In this document: positions 45,282 through 55,261 of the stretch, one piece after another
Layout: each line of letters begins with the position of its first letter
Position numbering within the stretch: position 1 is the first letter of the stretch
Assembly (NCBI GenBank): GCA_948474755.1
Contig: CAOLHI010000248.1
Location: 496,001 to 560,000, forward strand
Direction: 5' to 3'
DNA: 64,000 nt
Source: Ctenosaura bakeri
Taxonomy: Eukaryota > Chordata > Lepidosauria > Squamata > Iguanidae
The notes under the pieces: model-generated
The model's input: only the letters and a program-made list of their open reading frames with translations
The model's database searches: none
What the model was told of the DNA's origin: nothing
Program-made: the position numbers and the translations under genes

Positions 45282-45965
45282 GAGCTGTTCAACTTGTTTC
45301 AGCAGACTTTTTATTCAAAACTAATAATACATACCTGTGAAATAAAAAATAAGCTCCAGTCAATATTGCATAAGTAAACACGAACATTTGGAATGTTCCA
45401 GAGACCATTTGAAAGCTTTATCTAAAATGCCTCCAGAGATTTGTTTCCTTTCACCAGCCTCTGCTTCTTAAGATTTGAATTTTGGTGGCCAGACTTACAG
45501 ATCTCTGGGTATTGCTGCTGAGGCAGGCTTACCTGTTCTCCCCCTTTTTCTCTCTGTTTTGCTGTCTGTTTGGTCAGTAAAGGATTCTGAAGGCAGTCAT
45601 GCTTACTTTGCCTGTTACAGGCAGGCAGAGATGACTATGGTAGGATCATTTAAAATAGAAGTACACTCTTTGCCTGCTGAAGCTTTATTGCATTGTTTAC
45701 TGCAAACCAACACTGAAAAACTGTGTTTTTTCCAGTTCTCCTTCACCATCTTCCCAAGGCCAAGGCTGCTAAATCCAGCTGGACAGACAAGAAGGAAGAA
45801 AAGGGGGCTGAGGGGCCATAAAAAGACTTTGTAGAAAAGTGCTGCTATATCAGCGGCTTCCTAAACTCTGGCAACTGCTTCAAGCTGAACACAGCTCCAC
45901 CTGTAATTTACTGTTAATACTGCAAGTAAGCTCTACATCATTTACATCTACATTCCCTTAGCATG
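45282..45965. other. Unique sequence with an unassigned open frame
   Basis: A 119-residue plus-strand frame at 45475-45834 has a hydrophobic stretch near its start (AGLPVLPLFLSVLLSVW) and a basic C-terminus. I do not recognise it and see no promoter, splice or repeat support. Probably chance. Confidence 0.3.
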
Positions 45966-46190
45966 TGTCTGTGCCTTCAAGTTGCCTGGCAACTCATGGT
46001 GACACCATGAATTTCATAGGGTTTTCTTGGGCAAGGAATAGTCAGAGGTGGTTTTGCCAGTTCCTTCCTCTAGAATATAGCCTGCAGCACCTGCTATTCA
46101 TTAGCAGTCTCCCATCCAAGTACTGACCAGAGCTGACGCTGCCTAGCTTCCAAGAACGGAGGAATCTGGTGCCTTTAGGGGATTTCAACC
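45966..46190 (-). mobile_element. 5S rRNA-derived SINE, antisense
   Basis: The plus strand shows the reverse tail (GTGCCTTCAAGTTGCCTGGC), the body (GAGGTGGTTTTGCCAGTTCC), and then the reverse 5S head (TCCCATCCAAGTACTGACCA, TGCCTAGCTTCCAAGA). It is the same family as 35582-35818 in the opposite orientation. Confidence 0.87.
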
Positions 46191-46201
46191 AGTACAGATT
46201 C

Positions 46202-46436
46202 TGTTGTTGTTGTTTACTTTCAAGCAGTTTCGGACTTATGGCTACCCTAAGGCAAATCTATCACAGGATTTTAATGACAAGTTTGTTCAGTGATTTGTCT
46301 TTGCCTTCCTCTGAGGCTGAGAGAGTGTGACTTGCCCAAGGTCACCCAGTGGATTTCCATGGTTGAGGGGGGATTCGAAACATGATCTCCAGAGATATAG
46401 TGCAGTCCTCAAGTCACTAGACCGTGCTGGCTCCTG
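46202..46436 (-). mobile_element. Sauria-type tRNA-derived SINE, antisense
   Basis: Begins with the reverse BovB-like tail (GTTGTTGTTTACTTTCAAGC), then CTTGCCCAAGGTCACCCAGT, and ends with the reverse tRNA head (GTCACTAGACCGTGCTGGCT). It lies head to tail with the preceding 5S SINE, both in antisense. Confidence 0.85.
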
Positions 46437-46522
46437 CAGACTCTGAACTCCATTTCAAATCATGCCTCCCTAAGAAAAGTAATTTCGTATGAGTTCTAGA
46501 AGCAGCAAGTGAGAAAGTCTGA

Positions 46523-46632
46523 GGCCATTTCCTGAGGCCTTTGTGGCCCCTCCCTAAACTGCAAACCCCAGGATTCCATAGGATGTTGAAAGTGGAATAA
46601 TAGCGCTATAACAGTCTAGTGCGGAAATGGCC
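46523..46632. mobile_element. Short palindromic MITE, internally deleted
   Basis: GGCCATTTCCTGAGGCC at the left jumps into the right half (AACCCCAGGATTCCATAGGA, CTAGTGCGGAAATGGCC). Flanks are TGA and TGG. Confidence 0.78.
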
Positions 46633-46727
46633 TGGGTTGTAGCTTATCTGTTGTCACTTTGACAGAGGCACCAACTGGCTTCCTAGCTGGAGGCCCAAGT
46701 CCATGACACACCCTCCATCCTTTCACA

Positions 46728-47062
46728 GATGAAAACTTGGATACCTATGGCCAAGCAATGCCAAGGTGATCAAGATGGCAAGGACTGTTAATGAAGAAAA
46801 ACACACATGCCAGGAGAGGCAACAGCAGCTTGCTTTGGTCTGAGCCTCCTGGGAAGGGCAAGATCCCATACCCTCCTCTCCTTACCTCCCTCCTACCGTG
46901 AGTACAAACTAGTTTTGCACTTCGAACCCGGTTTGTAGCAACTGAATTAAACTGAGGGTGAAAGTGGGAGGAAGAGAGAGAAACTGAGACATTTTAAAAG
47001 TGGCTGACAAAGTGGGATGAGAGAGGACAAATTGGGAGTGTCCCTGCCAAGTCAGCACAGTT
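46728..47062 (-). repeat. Unnamed 330-bp interspersed repeat, copy D
   Basis: Same order as copy C: CTATGGCCAAGCAATGCC, CAACAGCAGCTTGCTTTGG, AGCCTCCTGGGAAGGGCAAG and GTCCCTGCCAAGTCAGCACA. It reads in the same direction as copy C and opposite to A and B. Confidence 0.75.
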
Positions 47063-47196
47063 GGAGGGTGTACAGCGAACCAAGGATAACTGTGGCAAAA
47101 TACCCATTCTCCATATTGGAAATAATTGTTTCTATCCTTTTTTGTATAAGATCCAGAGGTGTCAGGTGAAAAAGTCTGTGTTGCAGTTTATCTGTT

Positions 47197-47398
47197 GGCC
47201 ATTTCCATCCTACACTCTTATAGTGCTATGATTCCACTTTCAACATCATGTGGAATTCTGGGGTTTGTGGTTTACTGAGGCCAAAGAGCTCCCTGGCTGA
47301 GAATTCTAAAGGCCCCTCCCTAAACTGCAAACCCCAGGACTCCACAGGATGTTGAAAGTTGAATAATACCACTGTAACAGTGTAGTGTGGATATGGCC
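47197..47398. mobile_element. Short palindromic MITE, complete
   Basis: A 202-bp foldback with both arms: CCACTTTCAACATCATGTGG on the left and CCACAGGATGTTGAAAGTTG on the right. The termini are GGCCATTTCCATCC and GTGTGGATATGGCC. Flanks GTT and CTT differ at one base. Confidence 0.85.
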
Positions 47399-48230
47399 CT
47401 TGACAGAGGCCCCAACTCACTTCATATCTGTAGCCCAGGGCAGTGAAGCAAGTGTAGCTGTAGCAGCCAGCTTGGCAGGACCATAGACTCCTATAATAAC
47501 CCAGGATTTTTTAAAGCAACAACATTAAACATATTTGAGTATATTCTTACAAGGACCTACAAAACAGCATCATTTTGTTACTCCTCTTGCTGACTGAGAA
47601 ACAGCCAGCAATTAACAAACAACAGCCACTCTTCCGGGAGCTTTGCTGACATCATCACTGATTGTCAGAGAACAAACAAAGCTGGGTTTTTTTCCCGTGA
47701 TAAAAGCATCATCTACATGGAGTTTTGTTGTTGTCAAACAAAAATAACCAAGCTAATTTCAGCTTCATTTAAAAGACATGGGGAATAATGATTGCTTACT
47801 GGAAAGGAAAAGAACAAAATCAGTAAGGGGGAAAAATCATTTTTCAGGCTTCTGGGAGAGTTCTTGCAAACAATGAATGGTGCATGGAACTATTTTTAAA
47901 AGTGCTGCTCAGTCCTTTCAATTTGTGCTTGCATCTAACCGAGAAAAGCAGATTTCAGTTCAAAGTACTCCCTCACCCCACCCCTTGGCTTGTGCCTTCA
48001 CTTTATCAGCATTTTTTTAATTTTTTTTTATTTTATTTTTTGCTGGTGGGTTACACTGTTTTACCCAACACAACATTCTGTTTTTATCTCTGAACTGCAC
48101 AGCTACTTTGTTTTTGGCTGTTGCATCAAGATCTCTCATTTTAAGATTTACAGCAGTACTAGGAAATCATTTAAATGGAGCTTGGTTTACTTTGAGGAAG
48201 GATGTTAAGGTCTAAACTGTGACTGGTCTC
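47399..48230. promoter_or_regulatory. Unique stretch, possible conserved element at 47560-47800
   Basis: The segment with CAGCCAGCAATTAACAAACA, GCTGACATCATCACTGATTG and AACCAAGCTAATTTCAGCTT is repeat-free and rich in homeodomain- and AP-1-like words. No gene is recognised. Inference only. Confidence 0.22.
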
Positions 48231-48249
48231 CGTTGCAGCTGCTTATTTT

Positions 48250-48294
48250 ATTGGTCAGAGCCGTCAGTGTGAGGAAAACTAGACATTATAAAAG
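48250..48294 (+). promoter_or_regulatory. Promoter-like CCAAT and TATA arrangement
   Basis: An inverted CCAAT box (ATTGG at 48250-48254) is followed 33 bp later by TATAAAAG at 48287-48294. This is a plausible core promoter pair for a start near 48320, but no open frame or exon is evident downstream. Weak evidence. Confidence 0.15.
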
Positions 48295-48501
48295 CCGTGG
48301 GCTGCTACAGAAAACAGCATCTCTATATCTAACCCAGTGATGTAAATTTTTCTTTATTTCAAATGTCAGTGTTTTCTTCTTGCTACGTAACAACAGCATC
48401 ATTTTTCAGTTATTCTGTCCCACATTTTGTAACTTTTTTTTTGCAAATTTCACACGAGGTTTGTGGGAGAGTTGCACAAAAACATATTGTAGGCAAAATT
48501 C

Positions 48502-48503
48502 CT

Positions 48504-48550
<47 letters not shown>

Positions 48551-48553
48551 TTT
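48502..48553. repeat. (TTTA)n microsatellite
   Basis: About thirteen perfect TTTA units. Confidence 0.95.
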
Positions 48554-48731
48554 CTGCTGCTAAAGAAAAAAAGCATGGGTGTTTTCATTGTCATGCAGAG
48601 ACAAAGAAAACAAATACTATAGCAATAGATACATTTTCAATGGGCTTCTCACTGAAAACAAGAAAAATCACAAATCTTCTTTGTGTTCTTAGTACAGCGT
48701 TCCTTTTCTCTCCCATAATGAGATATTAGGG

Positions 48732-48747
48732 ATATATATATATATAT
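48732..48747. repeat. Short (TA)n tract
   Basis: Eight TA units. Confidence 0.85.
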
Positions 48748-48920
48748 CTCTGCTTTGTTTGTTTCTCTCTTTAATAATCAAATTGAAGGAAAACATCACT
48801 CTGTATATCTATTCTTAGCAAACTCAATTCCCTCCATCCCATGTATATGTTTATTTTCATGAACAGAATGATACAGGATCAGTGCATATGTAGCACGTAT
48901 AATGTGCAACCATCATCTGC

Positions 48921-48968
48921 ATCTCTCTCTCTCTCTTTCTCTCTCAATCTCTCCTTCTCTTTCTTTCT
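48921..48968. repeat. CT-rich simple repeat
   Basis: CTCTCTCT and CTTT units immediately before the MITE fragment. Confidence 0.85.
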
Positions 48969-49048
48969 GGCCTTTTCCGCACTAGACTGTTATAGAGCTA
49001 TTATTCTACTTTCAACATCCTATAGAATCTTGGGGTTTGCAGTTTATG
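48969..49048. mobile_element. Short palindromic MITE, left half
   Basis: GGCCTTTTCCGCACTAGACT, TTCTACTTTCAACATCCTAT and TGGGGTTTGCAGTTTA. The right half is missing. Confidence 0.78.
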
Positions 49049-49879
49049 ATTTAAAACTAGTTGTTGAGGTTTTGATATCCCAGTTGGGGAAAATTCATTG
49101 GCTGCCATTGAGTTCAACAGAGTAACACTGAAATCCTATCGGGCAGTTATGAATGAGTTCACTAACATAGTTATGGAGCTGAGCAGTGAGTTCCAGCCAA
49201 CCTACCAGATCCCCACTTACTGAGAAATAGTTCGTTTACCAGCACTTAAGAAGCAGCTGGTATTCTTCTTCCCATAAATTATCTCCCTTGTGACAGGCAG
49301 AAGCAGAACCCCTTTGCAATTCCTCTTTGTGCCAGAGATCACTTCTGCCTGGGGATGGTGGAAAAGTCAGTCAGCTACATCCTGAGTGACCAGAGAATAG
49401 ACCCCTATTGATCCCAGTGGCTGCTTTCTGGTAAGTGGGGACTTTCAACAAGTCCCCTAAACTAGGGGCTACATAAGAATGATGAATACCATGCAGCTAT
49501 CAATGTGTAACTCCAGGTTATGCATTTTTTACCCCCCAACAGGATTCCGGCCCACTGCTGGTTGACCAGTAAAACTCTAAAGGACTCCTGGGTCCCAGAT
49601 GTTTGAAAAACAATCTTCTCATATATGAGCACATAAACATCCTCCTTGGGGATCTTTCTCAACATACTTATTGCAGCTGAGGCTAGCTCAGTGTCTACAC
49701 AATATAAGGGATTTTCAGTAGTAATGGTGCTTACCTCGTGGAGCTGCAACCCAGAGATGTACATCACATGCTTTTTCTTGTGGCTGTTGGGCAGCAAGTC
49801 AAGACGATGCTGTTCTGGCAGACTTTTGCCCTGGCATGATATCTGATACGAACCCAGCTTGAGTTGTAATTCTCTGCTG
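49049..49879. other. Unannotated sequence
   Basis: A 111-residue minus-strand frame (49462-49797) has ordinary amino-acid composition but no family I recognise. No repeats are assigned. Confidence 0.3.
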
Positions 49880-50012
49880 TTATCAAACCTGTGACTTTTT
49901 TGATGTTTTATTTTAATATTTCATATTTGATTTTAATAGCATTAGGCATCTCACAGACTTTCATTGTAAAAGTTGAAAGGCAGGATACAAATGTTTTAAT
50001 AAACAGGGAAAA
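49880..50012 (+). mobile_element. L2-like LINE 3' end
   Basis: A T-rich run leads to ATTGTAAAAGTTGAAAGGCA and GGATACAAATGTTTTAATAA, the usual L2 3' UTR end. Confidence 0.55.
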
Positions 50013-50184
50013 AAATCAAATTGCCTTTCTGCAGGGATTATAACCTAGCTTGATTCTAATGGAATCTGCTACTCATTAAAAAAAAAAAAAATCCTGCTGG
50101 GCTAATCATGGAGGCAATCAGGATTGCCTTTTGTTCTGTATCTCTGTCTTTGTCTCTTCTCCCTCCCTTCTCCATACCGACATG

Positions 50185-51300
50185 GGGATGTGGCTGTAGG
50201 CAAAGGTCATCTGTAAATGTTGTGGCATTGAACTCTCTCCTGTCACAGGACAGATTTCATCTCTTGAAGTCAAGGTAGCTGACCTGAACAAGCTGAGAGA
50301 GACAGAGTAGTTCATGGAAGAGGCCTTCATAGACATAATAGGAGTGTTCTCACTCCCAAGTTTGACAGAGAGAAGGAAGATTCTGGGAAAGAGCAATGTC
50401 ACTCTGAAGAAGGAGGATATAATTTCTTATTGTCTAAGGAGCTTAGAAGAAACACTTCTCTTGAGGAAAAATGAGTATCACACTGAACTTGCACTTCTAA
50501 GGGGTGGAGGGCTCTCAGGAGTGGCATTTTGATACCTAGAAACAGAAAAACAGTTTGTGACAATTGCCTGCCAGGTGTGAAGGCAACAGATGTGTTTTCT
50601 CTAGACATTTCACAGTAATGTGATGGAATCAATGGTGGTGATACACATTGGCAATAGTGACATGGGTAAATGTAATTCTGTAGTTCTAGAAACCCCCTTT
50701 TTTTTTCTAGGTAGGGAGTTGAAATCCAGGATGTCTCAGGTAGTTTTCTTAGGTTCTTTTCATGTGACACACCCAGCCCGCCAGGGTGGATGAGAGAAGG
50801 ATGGGGCTGGGATGATGCTTATGCATAATGTTGTCCCAGACCTGTCCTTCTCCTGTCCCTTAGGCAGCGTGATTGCGCTGCAAATCATTGACGGGATTTC
50901 CCCATCAATGACTAGTGATCGCACCACGCTCTCACCACGCACCTGCACTTACTGTCATTGCGGAGGTCCGGGGAGCATAATGGTTGTGCTTCCTGCCCCA
51001 GTACAGCCTGGGACGTACCCTGCTGTGGAAGGAAGAGGACTGGCCAATGCACTTCCTGGTTCCCACATACAGCTGCTGCAGGGGGGAGTGCTCTATTGTG
51101 CTCTTTTCCCGAGAGAGTCGCTGCTGCCATCATCACCAGACACTGCAGGGACAGAGGTAAGCTGTGGAAAGGGCCTTAGAAATGCTACTTACTTTACCTG
51201 GAGGGCCAGTTAGACAGGTGGAGAGGAATGATCTCAATGCAGGTGAAACAGTTGTGTTCGAAGGAGGAATTCTTGCTGTGCTTTTTCATAAACCACATAA
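50185..51300 (+). mobile_element. CR1-group LINE ORF1 fragment (CxxC, coiled coil, esterase)
   Basis: The plus strand encodes a CKCCGIE segment (about 50210), then a coiled-coil-like stretch with ISSLEVKVADLNKLRETE. Near 50620-50680 is VVIHIGNSDMG, the counterpart of the HVGTND block of CR1 ORF1 esterase domains. After the MITE at 50752-51175, the frame resumes as an MLLTLPGGPVRQVERNDLNA segment near 51183. The order matches ORF1 of the CR1 at 20.9-21.8 kb but with different wording, so it is another CR1 or L3-like family. A stop (about 50308) and frameshifts make it a relic. Confidence 0.75.
50752..51175. mobile_element. Long Harbinger-like MITE in LINE ORF1, TTA duplication
   Basis: Left end GGTTCTTTTCATGTG and right end TGTGGAAAGGGCC, flanked by TTA at 50749-50751 and 51176-51178. 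Removing the element and one TTA joins GTAGTTTTC and GAAATGCTAC into continuous LINE ORF1 sequence, which defines both ends exactly. It is a sister copy of 36201-36536, with the inverted pair AGAGAAGGATGGGG and CTTCTCCTGTCC. Confidence 0.88.
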
Positions 51301-51492
51301 AAATCTAAGAAAGAAAAGAACAACCAGCTCCCCCAATAAAAGAATCCAACATGAACATAGAGAGAATGGAAGTAAAAATAATTGAAAATCTTTTTGTTAA
51401 CATCTGTGAAGGTGAACAAATGTTCAGATGAATAGCCACATGAAGTTGCTATCTCAATGCTCTATGTTCAAATGTTGAATGAATTGTAAAAA

Positions 51493-53240
51493 TAGGGATG
51501 GGCCAACTGAAGCCTTGAATCCTCGAATTCTCTGCAAGGATTTGAGATTCGCAGATCAGAATCTTGGTGCCAAAATAGGTGAATGTAATCTTTTGAATCC
51601 ACCAACCTGCCTGTGCTCAGGGATCAGGCAGGTTGGTGGATTTGAAAGGGATCAGGTCTGCAGAGGTGTGCAGGGCCAGAAATCATTGGCTCCCTACCCG
51701 CCCCCTGCCTGCCTTGAGGCTGGAGCTTGCATGAGTGCCCAGGAGCAGGCCTCCAGTGACGTACAGGGAAGCAATTGTTGGCTCCCTGCCCACCCCAAGG
51801 CCTGAGCTCACGTGGGCATGTTACTGTAGTTTCTAGCCCGGACTTGTGGGATATCAGATATCATTTTGATATCACTAATTTGGCCTACTATACCCCTCTG
51901 TTCTCCATGTGCTTGCGGGGCCCCCAGACAAGCTCGCATACAGGCACAGCTGCTAATCGCTGTAATATTCCACACAAATACAGGCAGGCCAGAAATAGCT
52001 GTCCCACCGCTTCAGGAGACCTCAAGGCAAATACCACATTATGTATGCACGCTACTTACAAAGAACTCCCTACCCCGAGCAGGCAGCTTGACTAGCCGAA
52101 TACTCATCTGTTGAGCACTCCGCGTTTGCATACTGGCTACTCTATTGACAATTCGATCTTAACTCAATCATATAAAATTCTGACCTTTCAGAGGCTTTGT
52201 CTCCAGCCCAAAACTCGTTGTCCCCAAGTACAAACTAGCCTATGGCCACATTTTCCCATAGAAGAACCCCTGACTTTGAGAGCTTCCTCGGATCGCTCCC
52301 GACTTCCATCCCGCCTTGCTGCCGCTTTGCTTGGCGAGCCTTCCCCTCAGTCCCATGTACTGAGAACCATCATCTTTACAAACTTCTCCTGTAGACTACC
52401 CGGGCTTCAGGACAGGTGTAGTATCACCCAAACCAACAACTCCTCTAAAAATCCCTCTGTCTCACTCCAACCTTTATTTCTATAGTTATCTGTGTGAGTG
52501 TGCTGCATACACTGTTTGGCTGTATTTTAATAAAAACCACAATTATTATTTCACTTCTGTTTCCTCCTTGACTCGGTCTGACCCCGTAGACATTGGGTAA
52601 AAGATCTCGCTCCATTGCCCTGCCTCTTGTATTGCTAGTTTGTGCTCTTTGACCAATTTCCCCAACTTGCATAATTTGGAGTGCACTTAGGTGTCCCTCA
52701 CGGGACCCCCAGAAATCAGGGTAACAGGCACCCAGGATCAGGCACACAGAGGCATATAGGGCCAGCGATCATAGCATCCATGCATGCGCCAGATCCTCCA
52801 CTCGCTGTGGCAGGGGCCTGAAGAGAGGGCGATCGCCCGTTCTCTGCATGCCCACCACTGTGGCCTGTGCGGGCACGCTAGCACCAGCCAGCAGGGGCAT
52901 GCAGAGGAGGTGATTGCCCCTTCTCTGCACACCCTCTGCCGCCACCAGTGTGGGCACTTCAGGGGCTTCCTACTGGGACATGCCAAGCAGGCGATCACCC
53001 ATTCTCTGCATGCTCTCAGTCACTGCTGGGGCTGTCTGTGCCCATTGAGGCTACCTGTGCCCACTCCTGCTGACTGTCCCCATGGCTGCTTCCCTCTGCA
53101 AGGTAAATAATCTCTATTACACCCTTTTTAAAAATACGATTCGAAAGATTCAAGATTCGTGAGATCGTGGATTCCCAGAACCTTCTAGGGATTTGGATCC
53201 AAATTCAGATTCAGAACATTCTGGATTCATCCCATCCCTA
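51493..53240. mobile_element. hAT element, non-autonomous, split by an LTR
   Basis: It starts TAGGGATGGG and ends CCCATCCCTA, flanked by a perfect 8-bp duplication TGTAAAAA (51485-51492 and 53241-53248). Without the nested LTR the element is about 836 bp. It carries degenerate internal repeats: two units of GGCTCCCTGCCC type before the LTR, and three units around CCGTTCTCTGCATGCCCACC after it. Near the right end is AAAGATTCAAGATTCGTGAG. No transposase frame exists. The second copy of the family is at 63432-63704. Confidence 0.9.
51819..52726 (+). mobile_element. Solo LTR nested in the hAT element
   Basis: TGTTAC at the start and GTAACA at the end, flanked by GGCA at 51815-51818 and 52727-52730 (perfect 4 bp). 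An AATAAA signal lies at about 52530, and the 3' part ends GGGACCCCCAGAAATCAGGG. It is homologous along its length to the solo LTR at 3271-4183, but looks younger because it keeps an exact duplication inside an already inserted hAT element. No internal retroviral genes remain; the open frames across it are not genes. Confidence 0.92.
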
Positions 53241-53299
53241 TGTAAAAATGCGTAGTCCTTTGAATAACAGGATATGGCATACACCTTTCCAATGCTGCA

Positions 53300-53800
53300 A
53301 CATCAGTCTTTCATATGTTGTTGTTAACTGCTGTCAGGTTGATTTTGACTTATGGTGATCCTATGAATGAGAGACTCTGAGTCACCCTATCATCAACTGT
53401 CCTGCTCAGGTCCTGTAAGAATTATTGTGTAGCTTCAGACTTTTCTTTCACCTCTGAGCATGTCAACAGCTGAATGTCCTTTTGGCTTGACTCCAGTTGC
53501 ATCATTAGCTACAGCGCTACCTGTAATTGTCCTTTGCTCTTTCCTAGTAGCTTGTTGAGTGCCATTCAACCTGAGAGACTCACTTTTTGGTACAATCTCT
53601 TGTTTCACTTTGGATTGTCTCATCATAGTATTTCTCTGGTAAATGATCTTCAAAAGGAGGTTTACCATCCCTCCCTCTGTACAGTACTAAGAAATATTAG
53701 ACAATTGTTTTGTGGCTTTTTCTGCATTTGTACCCACCTTCCTAAATAGTTGAAGAAGCCAAAGAACAATTTCTTGGTGTGAGGCGCATGTAGGTTGAAC
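53300..53800 (-). mobile_element. BovB LINE with large internal deletion (5' part joined to 3' tail)
   Basis: The minus strand at 53435-53668 encodes a BovB N-terminal segment (ANDATGVKPKGHSAVDMLRG). It aligns by eye with 5480-5660 of the plus-strand BovB. Immediately downstream on that strand, the endonuclease and reverse transcriptase are absent, and the 3' end follows (GGATCACCATAAGTCAAAAT, ending in AACAACAACA). About 3 kb is therefore missing. Confidence 0.75.
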
Positions 53801-54196
53801 CATTGTTATCAAAAAATTGGTATTAATGAATTTATTCTTCAGCTCTTAGGCAACAGATTCTCTTTCTTATTCTTTTAATTGTAACCCCCAAAGCAGTCAT
53901 TCCTTTTTCTTCTAACCCCAGAAACCCCTCATTAAAAATCTTCTCCTTTCCTTGTGTCTCTCACCATTTTTCATCTCTACCCAGAACTGATGTCTACACT
54001 CATCTTCTCTCTCACTTCCCAATCTCTCTCTCTCTCTTATTGATGTCCCCTTTCTCCTCCCCTCAAGTCCTAGCTAAACATCTCTTTTTTGCCCTGTCCT
54101 CTTTCTCTTTCTTCCTTTGCCCATCCACAACGCCTTGTTGAAAGTCTTCTTTTCCCTTCTTGTTTACTTTCTTTCTTCTTCCACAACTGTCTGCAC
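53801..54196. other. Pyrimidine-rich unique sequence
   Basis: CT-rich throughout, with a CTCTCTCT tract near 54027. No gene recognised. Confidence 0.35.
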
Positions 54197-54373
54197 TAAG
54201 GTTACCAGAGTGAAAACTGGAGAGTACTGCTATGTCTTTAACAGTTGTGTAGAAAAGGGAGTTTCAGCAGGTGTTGTCTGGTTGTGTGACAAACAACATC
54301 TGCTGAAAGTCCCTCTTCTACACATCCATCAAAGGTACAGGAACTCTCTCTATTTTTCAGTCTGCCATCCCTA
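54197..54373. mobile_element. Palindromic hAT-like MITE, 177 bp
   Basis: The arms TTTCAGCAGGTGTTGT and ACAACATCTGCTGAAA pair around a short loop, and the outer parts GTGAAAACTGGAGAG and CTCTCTATTTTTCAG also pair. The ends are TAAGGTTACC and GCCATCCCTA. Flanks GTCTGCAC and ATCTTAAC share five of eight bases, consistent with an old 8-bp duplication. Confidence 0.65.
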
Positions 54374-54439
54374 ATCTTAACCCATCTTTTTCCTCCTTCA
54401 CTACTCCTTTTCTGGGTAACCACCAGAACATTATAACAA

Positions 54440-54960
54440 GGAGTTAGGATGGCATGGTCAGTTCTCCGTCATGTCCAAATCTCCCTGTACTGTGGTACAG
54501 CCTTGGAATGTGGGCCTTTAACTCTCTAGGGTAGACGATTCATACTAATAATTTGTCTGTGCACATGGCCATCAAAACAAGTGTAACCAATTAAGCTGTC
54601 ATAAAACCTGATAAGAGTGCCAGCCAACAGGTTTGATTAATTAAACTGTTGATGCAAGCCTTCACGTAGGCCGGGGGCTTTCATGTATACATAAAACTCC
54701 GGAGATTCTTTCTGGTGAGCTTTGACTCAGAGCTGGATCAGTGAGGTGTTGTGTGTATGGTGTGCAGCAGCTGGGATCTTTCTGTTGTCACTTGTTAGGA
54801 GCAGCTGACAACTGAAAGGAAAATGTGAGATCATACTTGCTCAGTAACTCCTTCATATCTTTTCCTTGCCTGCTCTTTAATAAAAAGTTTGAACCTCCCC
54901 TACTTGTCCAGTGTTTGTGTCCTATGAACCTGTCCCAACCACTTCTCCTTCTCTTGCCTT
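54440..54960 (+). mobile_element. Possible LTR remnant
   Basis: TATACATAAAACTCCGG near 54686 looks like a TATA box, followed 190 bp later by TTTAATAAAAAGTTTG, a polyadenylation-like signal, then a CT-rich stretch. The spacing fits an LTR U3-R-U5, but I found no paired ends or target duplication. Confidence 0.25.
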
Positions 54961-55261
54961 GTTCCTGCTTCCATGTTCCTCTCTTTCTTCCTCTAATCCT
55001 ATTTTATCCTTCTAGCACCACTTGTCATAGCTACACTCACCAGCTTGCTTCTCTTCATCACCACTCCCTGTATCTCCAATTTTTTTCCACCATCAAAAAG
55101 AAAAAGAATGAAATATTCTGGTGAAGAGCACTGGTTAATGTGAGCAAACCTCTGGATCCCGCACTGGGAGTAAGGTGGGACACATATACAGTAAATAAAT
55201 ATAGGCAATTTAAAAAAGGAAAAAAGTCTTTGGTTGGACTACAACTGGACCACAGTACCTA

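Noticed and set aside
45475..45834. 119-residue plus-strand frame with a hydrophobic start
   Set aside because: No homologue recalled, no promoter or intron signals, and surrounding DNA gives no support.
49462..49797. 111-residue minus-strand frame with ordinary composition
   Set aside because: No recognised family and no splice context. Kept only as a note in the stretch description.
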